From positions 1 through 41,972 of the forward strand of contig NZ_JADWYU010000153.1 in the NCBI RefSeq assembly GCF_016786325.1: a DNA stretch of 41,972 bases, written 5' to 3'. The notes below the pieces were generated by a model. It searched no databases. It saw only the letters and a list, made by a program, of their open reading frames with translations, and was not told the DNA's origin. A program made the position numbers and the translations under genes. The DNA is from Frankia nepalensis (GTDB lineage: Bacteria > Actinomycetota > Actinomycetes > Frankiales > Frankiaceae). This document shows positions 32,956 through 40,338 of the stretch, piece after piece; within the stretch, counting starts at the first letter, position 1; each line of letters starts with the position of its first letter.

Positions 32956-33035
32956 GGGCGCCGACCTCCCGTGGCGCCCGGTTCACCCGGCCTGTCCGTC
33001 AGAACGCGGCCGCGGACCGCGCTCTGACGGACAGG
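32956..33035 (-). terminator. Two consecutive hairpins downstream of the second substrate-binding-protein gene
   Basis: Hairpin A is GGGCGCC (32956-32962) with GGCGCCC (32973-32979). Hairpin B is a 19-bp stem with one mismatch (32991-33009 with 33017-33035) around a 7-nt loop. Reading the minus strand, hairpin B comes 128 nt after the stop at 33163, making it a strong terminator candidate. Confidence 0.55.
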
Positions 33036-33162
33036 TCCGGGGGCCGTGGCAATCCCGGACGGCCAGGGCCGAGGGCCGGCCGGGACCGTCGACCTGTCCG
33101 CCGATCCGCGAGCCATGGACCGCGCCACGGCGGACATTTCGCCGGCGCCGGCCGTCCGTGGT

Positions 33163-34389
33163 CTACGCGCCGGGCTCGATGACCTTCGCGGTGCCGAACT
33201 CGTACAGGTTGCCGTCCCAGTCCGCCTTGCCGTCGGTGACGTGCACGACCGAGTAGGCGGGGTTGTAGACCGAGGCGTAGGGCAGTGGGCTCTTGTCCGC
33301 GAAGCTGATCGGCGGGGTCAGGCCACCGGTGTCCACGTTGGGCATCTTCTGCAGGCCGGCGAGCACCGATGCCCTGTCAATGGTCGGCAGGGTGGCCGCC
33401 AGCTGCGCGAAGAGCTGGACGCCCAGCCAGCTGCCCAGGCTGAGCTCGTCGATCTTGCCGTCCGGCGAGTAGGCCTTCATGTCTTCGTTGAACTGCTTGC
33501 CGAACGTGGTCGAGGTGTCCCAGGCCGGTGGGAAGACGAGCCCGACGGTCAGCGGGCCGCCGGCGCCCATGGCCTCGATGTCCGCCCGGTTGAACGCGCT
33601 GCCGGCGAATGCGACGGTCTTCTTGTAGCCGGTGGAGCGCAGCGCCTTGACCGCGACGCTGGTCTGCGCGGCGAACGTCAGCCAGATGACGGCGTCGGGG
33701 TTGTCCTGCGTCACCTGCTGGGCCGGCGCGGACAGATCGGCCGTGGACGGCGCGATGCGCACGTTGTTCACGATCTCGACGCCGGCCTTGGAAAGGACGT
33801 CACCGACCGACTTGCGGATGACGTCGGCCGTCGGGATGTCGAGGGTGACCAGGCCGACCTTCTTGGCGCCGCTGGCGACGACGTCCTGGGTGAGGCCGTG
33901 GAAGCCGACGACGACCGCGCCGTTGACGTTGAAGGACAGCGGGTTGGTGAGGTCGAACTTGGAGACCGGGAACTGCCCGATGATCGGCAGCTTGGCGGCC
34001 TCGATCTGGGTCGCGGTCGCGTCGTGGTAGTTGTCCGAGCCGCCGGCGATCGCGACGATGTCCTTGTCCGCCAGGATGTCGCGGTAGCACTTCGCCGAGT
34101 CGGTGGCGTTCTGGTGGTTGTCGCAGTGCGTGAGTTCCAGCGGCCGGCCCTTGATCCCACCGCGCGCGTTGATGGCCTTCACCGCGGCGTCCGCGCCGGA
34201 GGCGTACTCCGGGTTGGTGCTGACGCCGCCGGACAGCCCCGAGATCGCCGCGATCTTGATGGGGTCGCCGCTCGGGCCGCCCGCCGTGCCCGACGACGTG
34301 TCGTCGCCGCCACCTCCGCAGGCGACGGCCAGCACGGCGAGCGACGCTAACGCCGCCGGCCCGCGCAGGAACCGCAGAGATCTGAACAT
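33163..34389 (-). CDS. Substrate-binding lipoprotein, LivK-like (second system)
   Basis: The product is 408 residues. The signal peptide has lipobox LAVAC with Cys24, a Gly/Ser linker, and then a type I periplasmic-binding fold (IKIAAISGLSGGVSTNPEYA, AVKAINARGGIKGRPLELTH, CYRDILADKDIVAIAGGSDN, GQFPVSKFDLTNP). ATG 34389 is chosen because GGGAGG lies six nt upstream; an ATG two codons earlier overlaps that site. It follows the LivF-type gene on the same strand after 79 nt and pairs functionally with the divergent fused permease/ATPase. The ligand is unknown; no CoA ligase is nearby. Confidence 0.93.
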   Translation of the reverse strand: MFRSLRFLRGPAALASLAVLAVACGGGGDDTSSGTAGGPSGDPIKIAAISGLSGGVSTNPEYASGADAAVKAINARGGIKGRPLELTHCDNHQNATDSAKCYRDILADKDIVAIAGGSDNYHDATATQIEAAKLPIIGQFPVSKFDLTNPLSFNVNGAVVVGFHGLTQDVVASGAKKVGLVTLDIPTADVIRKSVGDVLSKAGVEIVNNVRIAPSTADLSAPAQQVTQDNPDAVIWLTFAAQTSVAVKALRSTGYKKTVAFAGSAFNRADIEAMGAGGPLTVGLVFPPAWDTSTTFGKQFNEDMKAYSPDGKIDELSLGSWLGVQLFAQLAATLPTIDRASVLAGLQKMPNVDTGGLTPPISFADKSPLPYASVYNPAYSVVHVTDGKADWDGNLYEFGTAKVIEPGA

Positions 34390-34468
34390 GGTCATCCTCC
34401 CGGAGAACTAACTCGCGAAACGGCCCGAAGAAGCCCTTCAGGACCTGGAAAAGATTCAGGGAAAAGAA

Positions 34469-35161
34469 TCAGGAGAGGTAGAGCGCCGCCAGGCCGTCCA
34501 GGTCGGCCCGCCAATGGTCGGCCGGCCTTTCCTCGACGACCTCGCCGCGCCGCATGACATAGGCGCGGTCCGCGCGGTCGAGAACGGAGCGGGCATTCTG
34601 CTCGACGACGAGCACGCCGACGCCGGTGTCGGCGGTCGTCCGCACGGTGTCGAGTAGGCGCTCACGTACCAGCGGCGCGAGGCCGAGCGACAGCTCGTCG
34701 ATCAGCAGCAGCCGGGGCTTGCGCGCCAGCGCGAGCGTGAGGGCCAGCATCTGCTGCTCGCCGCCGGACAGCAGCGCGCCGCGGTGGCGGGCCCGGTCCG
34801 CGAGCGCCGGGAACAGCGCCGCCTGCTCGCCCTGGGCGCGCACCAGCCGCAGCGACTGGCGCACGGTGAGCCCGGGGAAGACGTGCCGCTCCTCCCCCAT
34901 GAACGACACCCCCTGCCGGCACCGCTTGTAGACCGGCATCCGGCCGCAGCTCGCCCCGAAGAGCAGGACCTCGCCGCCCGCGGGACGCAGGTAGCCGGCC
35001 AGCGTGCGCAGCAGCGTCGTCTTGCCGGCGCCGTTCGGGCCCAGCAGCGCGACCACCTCGCCCGGGCGGACCGTCAGGTTGACGTCGCGCAGCACCTGCA
35101 CCCGGCCGTAGCCGGCCGACAGCCCGCGCGCCTCGAGGGCTAACTCCGCCAAGTCCGCCAT
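34469..35161 (-). CDS. ABC transporter ATPase, LivF-type (second system)
   Basis: The product is 230 residues with Walker A GPNGAGKT (about 40-47), Q-loop region GEERHVFPGLTV, signature LLSGGEQQMLALTLAL, Walker B LLLIDELSLGLAP and the EQN switch. All motifs are canonical. GGAGG lies 5 nt before ATG 35161. It is the only separate ATPase of this system; its partner ATPase is the C-terminal domain of the divergently encoded fusion protein. Confidence 0.94.
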   Translation of the reverse strand: MADLAELALEARGLSAGYGRVQVLRDVNLTVRPGEVVALLGPNGAGKTTLLRTLAGYLRPAGGEVLLFGASCGRMPVYKRCRQGVSFMGEERHVFPGLTVRQSLRLVRAQGEQAALFPALADRARHRGALLSGGEQQMLALTLALARKPRLLLIDELSLGLAPLVRERLLDTVRTTADTGVGVLVVEQNARSVLDRADRAYVMRRGEVVEERPADHWRADLDGLAALYLS

Positions 35162-35177
35162 CTGGTCCTCCGGCTGG

Positions 35178-35219
35178 ATCGTCCGGGTTGCATCGTCCGG
35201 GTTGCGAGTGAGCGCTCAC
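35178..35219. promoter_or_regulatory. TetR-type palindrome next to a tandem 14-bp duplication, between divergent transporter genes
   Basis: ATCGTCCGGGTTGC occurs twice in tandem (35178-35191 and 35192-35205). It is followed by the perfect palindrome GTGAGCGCTCAC (35208-35219), a shape typical of TetR operators controlling lipid or acyl-CoA genes in actinobacteria. No TetR gene adjoins, so the regulator would act in trans. Confidence 0.6.
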
Positions 35220-35310
35220 AAGCCTACACTCGGCGGACAATAACCCGCAATGGAAAGCGAAGGACTCACTCCGGGCCTCCGCTCGCCTGAAAACATGGCT
35301 AGGGGTGCGT

Positions 35311-38025
35311 ATGGACGCACGGACCATCCTTCAGTTCGCGCTGTTAGGCCTGGGCGTCGGCGGCGTGTACGCGGTGAGTGCTGTGGGTATTGTGGCGATC
35401 CACCGAGGGTCGCGGACAATCAATCTGGCGCACGCCGGTATCGCGTTGTGGGGCGCCCTGCTGTTCTATTGGCTGCGCGACGACCACGGGTTCCCGGCCG
35501 CGGCGGCCGCCGTCGTGACGCTGGTCCTCGCGGCGCTGTTCGGCGCCGCCGTCTACCTGCTCGTCATCCGGCCGATCCGCCACCGGACCCAGCTGTCACG
35601 GATGGTCGCGACACTCGGCCTGCTCGGGCTGCTCGTCGGGCTGGCCCACAGCGTCTTCCCGAACGCGGCCCGCGTGCCCAACACCTCGCTGCCGTCCTCG
35701 GCCGCGCACCTGTTCGGCCTGACCGTGCCAACGGAGCGGATCGTCATCTTCGCGGTCGCGGTGGTGGTCGTCGGCGGGCTCGCGGCGTGGTCGGCCTGGG
35801 CCCGGCTGCCGCTGATGACCAAGGCGATGGCCGAGCACGAGTCCGCGGCCCAGGCGCTCGGCGCCTCACCGCACACCCTCGGCAGCATCAACTGGGGGCT
35901 CGGCTCGATGCTGGCGGCGGCCGCCGGCATCCTCGTCGCCCCGATCGTCGGGCAGTTCGACACCGCGATGCTCACCGTCATGGCCTTCGCGCTCGCGGCC
36001 GCGCTCGTCGGCCGCTTCGACGGCTACCTGCCGGCGCTCGGCGGCGGGCTCGCGCTCGGCGTCGGCGAGGGCGTCGTCACCCACCTGGTCGCCGAGCACG
36101 TGCCGGAGCGCTTCCAGATCGGCTGGCCGCAGACAGTCCCGTTCGTCGCCGTCATGGCGATCCTGATCCTGCGGCGCGACCAGGCCAGCAACCGGCTGCC
36201 CGCGGTGCCCGCCGCGCCGGTCGCGGCCGGCCTGTTCCGCCCGATCCCGCTCGCGGTCGCGTTCGCGGGGATCGTCGCGATCCTCGCGACTGGCGACGCG
36301 AAGTGGCGCGACGCCGCGATCACGACCGTCATCGTCGCGATCCTGGTGCTGTCGCTGGTCGTGCTCATCGGGTACGCCAACCAGATCAGCCTCGCCCAGC
36401 TGACCGTCGCCGGGCTCGGCGCCTACGTGGCCGTGCGGCTCGACATCGGCGCGCACGTGCCGTTCCTGCTGGCGCCGCTCGTGGGCGCGGCCGTCGGTGC
36501 GCTGGCGGGCCTGCTCGTCGGGCTGCCCGCGCTGCGGGTGCGCGGCGTCAACCTCGCGATCCTCACGATGGGCATGGCGGTCGCCGTGTCCGGTGTGCTC
36601 TTCGACAGCACGCACTACACGGGCGGCATCACCGGCATGCAGCCGCGGCTGCCCGCCGTGTTCGGCCTCGACGTCGACGCGGCCACCCATCCCGACCGGT
36701 ACGGGTACTACTGCCTGTTCTGGCTGCTGCTGGCGGGGGCCGCGGTCGCCGCGGTCCGGCGCTCGGGTCTCGGGCGGCGGCTGCTCGTCGTGCGCACGAA
36801 CGAGCGGGCCGCGGCCTCGGTCGGCATCAGCGTCGCGCGGGCCAAGCTGTCCGCGTTCGTGATCTCGTCGGCGCTCGCCGGCATGGCCGGCGTGCTGCTG
36901 GCGTTTCGCAGCTCGTCGGTCACGTTCACGCAGTTCTCGTTCATCGAGTCGATCAACCTGGTCAGCCTGGCCGTGATCGCCGGCGTGACGTCGATCTCCG
37001 GCGGCCTGCTCGGCGGCGTCCTCGCGTTCGGCGGCCTGGTCTACCTGGCGATCTCCGAGCTGCACGTCGGCTTCATCGCCGAGAACTACGCGACGATCTT
37101 CGGCGCCGCCCTGGTGCTCACCGTGATCGTCCACGAGAACGGCGTCGCCTGGCGCAAGCGCTCCCAGTACGACCCGGCGCCGCTGCCCACCGGCGACGTG
37201 CCGGCCCGGGCCGGCGAGCCGCTCGTCGCCGACGACGTGACGGTGCGCTTCGGCGGGGTCACCGCCGTGTCGGGCGCCCGGCTGCGGGCCGCGCCCGGCG
37301 AGGTGACCGGGCTCGTCGGGCCCAACGGCGCCGGCAAGACGACGCTGCTCGACGCGATCGGCGGCTTCGCGCCGACGACGGGCGGCCAGGTGCTGCTCGG
37401 CGAGTGGCCGCTGCACGGCCGGGCGCCCGACGCCAGGGCGCGCCACGGCCTCGGCCGCGTCTTCCAGGCCGGCGAGCTGTTCGAGGACCTCACCGTCGCG
37501 CAGAACCTGCGGGTGGCGGCCGAGAACGCCGGCCGCACCGACGGCCGGCTCCCCGAGCCGGCGCGGGCGGCGCTCGAGCGGTTCGGCCTCGCCGACGACC
37601 TGTTGCGCCTGCCCACCGAGCTGCCGATGGCCAAGCGGCGGCTCGTCGGCATCGCGCGCGCCCTGGCCGCCAACCCGGCGGCCGTCCTGCTCGACGAGCC
37701 CGGCGCCGGCCTGTCGATCACGGAGATCACCGAGCTCGCCGCCGGCCTGCGCGACCTCGCCCACGGCACCGGCCTGACCGTGCTCGTCGTCGACCACGAC
37801 ATGGCGCTGGTCATGTCGGCCTGCGACCGCATCGTCGTCCTCCACCAAGGCCAGGTGCTCGCCGACGGCACCCCCGCCGAGATCCAGGCCAACCCGGCCG
37901 TCCGCGAGGCCTACCTCGGCGAACCGACCGAACTCGCCACCGCGCCGGCAGGTTCGCCGGCCACCGCGCCGGCCACGGCCAGCGAGCCGGCGACCCCACG
38001 GCTCACCGAGGCCACCAACGACTAA
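35311..38025 (+). CDS. LivH-LivM-LivG triple-fusion ABC transporter protein
   Basis: The product is about 904 residues. Residues 1-290 are a LivH-type permease (LLGLGVGGVYAVSAVGIVAI, IGQFDTAMLTVMAFALAAAL-like region), and 300-620 a LivM-type permease (LVVLIGYANQISLAQLTVAG, GLPALRVRGVNLAILTMGMA, TSISGGLLGGVLAFGGLVYL). Residues about 640-880 are a LivG-type ATPase with Walker A GPNGAGKT (about 670), Walker B VLLDEPGAGLS and H-loop VVDHDMALV. The ABC signature is degenerate: LPMAK (about 771) instead of LSGGQ. It ends with an Ala/Pro/Thr tail. AGGGG lies 5 nt before ATG 35311; a GTG two codons earlier is the alternative. It is divergent from the LivF-type and LivK-type genes of the same system. 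Confidence 0.92.
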   Translation: MDARTILQFALLGLGVGGVYAVSAVGIVAIHRGSRTINLAHAGIALWGALLFYWLRDDHGFPAAAAAVVTLVLAALFGAAVYLLVIRPIRHRTQLSRMVATLGLLGLLVGLAHSVFPNAARVPNTSLPSSAAHLFGLTVPTERIVIFAVAVVVVGGLAAWSAWARLPLMTKAMAEHESAAQALGASPHTLGSINWGLGSMLAAAAGILVAPIVGQFDTAMLTVMAFALAAALVGRFDGYLPALGGGLALGVGEGVVTHLVAEHVPERFQIGWPQTVPFVAVMAILILRRDQASNRLPAVPAAPVAAGLFRPIPLAVAFAGIVAILATGDAKWRDAAITTVIVAILVLSLVVLIGYANQISLAQLTVAGLGAYVAVRLDIGAHVPFLLAPLVGAAVGALAGLLVGLPALRVRGVNLAILTMGMAVAVSGVLFDSTHYTGGITGMQPRLPAVFGLDVDAATHPDRYGYYCLFWLLLAGAAVAAVRRSGLGRRLLVVRTNERAAASVGISVARAKLSAFVISSALAGMAGVLLAFRSSSVTFTQFSFIESINLVSLAVIAGVTSISGGLLGGVLAFGGLVYLAISELHVGFIAENYATIFGAALVLTVIVHENGVAWRKRSQYDPAPLPTGDVPARAGEPLVADDVTVRFGGVTAVSGARLRAAPGEVTGLVGPNGAGKTTLLDAIGGFAPTTGGQVLLGEWPLHGRAPDARARHGLGRVFQAGELFEDLTVAQNLRVAAENAGRTDGRLPEPARAALERFGLADDLLRLPTELPMAKRRLVGIARALAANPAAVLLDEPGAGLSITEITELAAGLRDLAHGTGLTVLVVDHDMALVMSACDRIVVLHQGQVLADGTPAEIQANPAVREAYLGEPTELATAPAGSPATAPATASEPATPRLTEATND

Positions 38026-38065
38026 CCCCGACCCCACCCGAGGCCCGCCCTGTCTCGGCACCGAA

Positions 38066-38145
38066 CATGATCGCCGTTTGTGCCCCGCGGAGGTCGCGCC
38101 CCGCCCCTTGTCCACGACCTCCCCAGGGCACAAACGGCGATCATG
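38066..38145. repeat. Long inverted-repeat element, copy 2
   Basis: The arms 38066-38098 and 38113-38145 match as reverse complements at 30 of 33 positions. Each starts CATGATCGCCGTTTGTGCCC from the outside. The right arm is closely related to the right arm of the element at 31660-31692. It starts 41 nt after the fusion-protein stop, between convergent genes. Confidence 0.9.
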
Positions 38146-38268
38146 CGTGGCAGGCGGAGCGGCGCTGGCCGCCAGCCGCGCCCTGGTGTCCAGGGGCAGC
38201 CCTCCAAAGATGACCTGCCTGGACAGGAGGGCGCGACCCCCCTCGGCTGGTCGCGGCCCCTCGGCTGG

Positions 38269-38910
38269 TCAGAGGATGCCGAGTTCGTTCGCGCGGGCGA
38301 GCGCCTCGACGCGGTTGCGGGCGCCGAGTTTCTCCAGCAGGCGCTGCAGGTAGGTCTTCACGGTGTTGCGGGTCAGGCCGAGGGCGTCGGCGATCTCGGG
38401 GTTGGTCTGGCCCATCGCGACCCGGCGGAGGATGTCGTACTCCCGGCGGGTGATCCCGCGGTCGTCGAGGGCGCGGCGGGGCGCGGCGGCGCCGTCGGCT
38501 CCGAGGTCGGCGGCGACGACCCGCTCGCCACCCACGACCTTGCGGATCACCTCCACCAGGTCGGCCCGTTCGGTGTCCTTCACGACGACGCCCCGCGCCC
38601 CGGCGGCGAGCGCGGCCTCGATCGCGACGTGGTCCGGGTAGGCCGTGAACAGGATGACCTTGAGAGACGGCGCCTCGGCGAGCAGGCCGGCCGTCGCCTC
38701 CGGGCCGAGCATGTCCGGCAGGCGCAGGTCGAGCAGGACGACGTCGGGCTGTAGCCGCGCCGCGGCCTCGATCGCGTGCCGGCCGGTGCGGGCGTAGCCG
38801 ACGATCTCCAGCCACGGGGTGCGCCGCAGCGCGAGGGTGACGCCGTCGAGGACGATCGGGTGGTCGTCGGCGACGAGCACCCGCACCGTCCGGGGCGACG
38901 CCGCGTTCAC
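38269..38910 (-). CDS. NarL/FixJ-family response regulator
   Basis: The product is 213 residues. The receiver domain (9-125) has the acidic pair Asp15/Asp16, phosphoacceptor Asp61 (VVLLDLRLPD) and Lys111 (VVVKD). The LuxR-type helix-turn-helix at about 150-210 reads DILRRVAMGQTNPEIADALG and TRNTVKTYLQRLLEKLGARN. It acts as the output of the histidine kinase encoded immediately upstream, whose stop overlaps its GTG start by 4 nt (GTGA). Confidence 0.94.
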   Translation of the reverse strand: MNAASPRTVRVLVADDHPIVLDGVTLALRRTPWLEIVGYARTGRHAIEAAARLQPDVVLLDLRLPDMLGPEATAGLLAEAPSLKVILFTAYPDHVAIEAALAAGARGVVVKDTERADLVEVIRKVVGGERVVAADLGADGAAAPRRALDDRGITRREYDILRRVAMGQTNPEIADALGLTRNTVKTYLQRLLEKLGARNRVEALARANELGIL

Positions 38911-40115
38911 GCCGGCAGCCAGGCGCGCACCGTCGTGCCGCCGTCCTCGTTCTGCTCGATCTTCAGCGTCCCGCCGACCCGTCCCAGGCGTTCGGTCATG
39001 CTCGCCAGGCCCAGTCCCAGGCCCCGGCCGTGCCCCATGCCCGGACCCGCGTCCGGGCCCGTGGCTGGTTCCGCGCCCGTCGCCGCGGCGGCGACCGAGG
39101 GGTCGATACCGAGGCCGTCGTCGGAGACCGCGACGGCGACGCCGTCGGCCATCGCGAACACGGACACGACCACGGAGCTCGCCCTGGCGTGCTTCTCCAC
39201 GTTCACCAGGGCCTCTCGGGTCACGTCCACCAGGGTCTGGGCCGAGGCGGCGGGCAGGTCGGGTAGGGCGGTCAGGGTGAGGACGCGCGCGGGAACTCCT
39301 GTTCGCTCGCTGAAGGCGCGGCAGTGCTCGCGCAGCGCGACGCCCAGGGCGAGGCGCCGCGGCGTGGTGGACAGCACCCGCATGGACCCGCGCAGGGCGG
39401 CCGCGGCCTGCGCGGTCTGGGCCTCGAGGGTGGCGAGCCGGGAGCGAACGCCCGCCTCGAGGTCGGGTTCGGCGGAAAGCGTCCGAATGCCGGCGCCGAT
39501 CGTGAACAGCATCGCGCCGACCCCGTCGTGCAGTTCCAGCGCGAGCCGGTGCCGCTCCTCATGGACCGCCACCTCGGCGGCGTGCCGGGCACGTTCCGCG
39601 ACGATCTGCGCGGTCGCCAGCGCGCTCGCGGCGGTCTCCAATCCGCCGACCATGACATCGCTGTACTCGGTCTTCTGGCGGTTGGCCCCGTAAAGGACGC
39701 CGAGCAGCCTGCCGTCGGACACGACCGGAACGGCGATCATCGAGACGATGCGCTCCTGGGAGACGTGCCACGCGAAATCATGCGTGATCTCCTGCGCGCC
39801 GAGGTAGTCACTGACCCACATCGGCCGGCGGGCCGCCATCACCAGGCCGCCGAGGCCCACCCCGCGCGGCACGACCAGGCCGCGCAGGACATCCGTTTCG
39901 AGATTCACCGGGTTCCCGAGCGCGAGCACGTCCGCCTCCGCGGGCAGGCCCACCCATGCCACATCGACTCCGGTCGCCCCCGGAACGGTCGTGACCAGTC
40001 CGCGAATCGCCGTGTCACGGTCCAGCGACGCGACGATCTCGGTGTACTTCTTGCGGAGAGCGGCCAGCGGGTCGGCGCGGAACGTGGGCGGATGCGCCTG
40101 CCCGCCGCTCACCAC
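38907..40115 (-). CDS. GAF-domain sensor histidine kinase (HisKA_3 type)
   Basis: The product is 402 residues. A GAF domain lies at about 30-170 (GLVTTVPGATGVDVAWVGLP, VSMIAVPVVSDGRLLGVLYG). The HisKA_3 dimerisation/phosphoacceptor helix is LALELHDGVGAMLFTIG with His196, and the HATPase domain contains REALVNVEKHARA (N-box) and DDGLGI and GLGLASMTERL (G-boxes). There are no membrane helices, so it senses a cytoplasmic signal, probably a small molecule or a redox or gas ligand in the GAF domain; no heme-ligand motif could be confirmed. GTG 40115 has GGAGG upstream. It is divergent from the lipoprotein hydrolase gene, which might be a target. Confidence 0.93.
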   Translation of the reverse strand: MVSGGQAHPPTFRADPLAALRKKYTEIVASLDRDTAIRGLVTTVPGATGVDVAWVGLPAEADVLALGNPVNLETDVLRGLVVPRGVGLGGLVMAARRPMWVSDYLGAQEITHDFAWHVSQERIVSMIAVPVVSDGRLLGVLYGANRQKTEYSDVMVGGLETAASALATAQIVAERARHAAEVAVHEERHRLALELHDGVGAMLFTIGAGIRTLSAEPDLEAGVRSRLATLEAQTAQAAAALRGSMRVLSTTPRRLALGVALREHCRAFSERTGVPARVLTLTALPDLPAASAQTLVDVTREALVNVEKHARASSVVVSVFAMADGVAVAVSDDGLGIDPSVAAAATGAEPATGPDAGPGMGHGRGLGLGLASMTERLGRVGGTLKIEQNEDGGTTVRAWLPA

Positions 40116-40217
40116 GCCTTTTCCTCCACCCGGTCCTGTGTCCTCCGTCCGGACATCGGGGGTGCATTCTCCACGGGGAGAGTGTCACCCGCCATCTTTC
40201 CGAGTGAAACGTCCGGA

Positions 40218-40235
40218 GGTCTCCAGATGGAGACC
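40218..40235. promoter_or_regulatory. Dyad in the region divergent to the kinase and hydrolase genes
   Basis: GGTCTCC-AGAT-GGAGACC has 7-bp arms and lies about 105 nt before the hydrolase start and 103 nt before the kinase start. It may be an operator, possibly of the NarL-type regulator. Confidence 0.4.
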
Positions 40236-40338
40236 CCCGATCTGGCGTCTCCGGATGCGGATGGTGCGACCGCCAAAACGGCGGCAGACTACCGGCGCCC
40301 AGCCCGTGTGGGTTTGTCCCAGTAGAAAGCGGTTGTCC

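Noticed and set aside
35866-38133. Long minus-strand open frame opposite the triple-fusion protein
   Set aside because: Low-complexity translation without domains, and antisense to well-conserved permease and ATPase motifs.
31612-38145. Composite transposon bounded by the two inverted-repeat elements
   Set aside because: No transposase or target duplication was seen, and the interval holds ordinary transporter and enzyme genes; each element is itself a complete inverted repeat.
35250-38213. Plus-strand overlapping frame of about 990 codons in another phase over the fusion gene
   Set aside because: Arg/Pro/Ala-rich shadow; the correct phase contains the Walker motifs and membrane helices.
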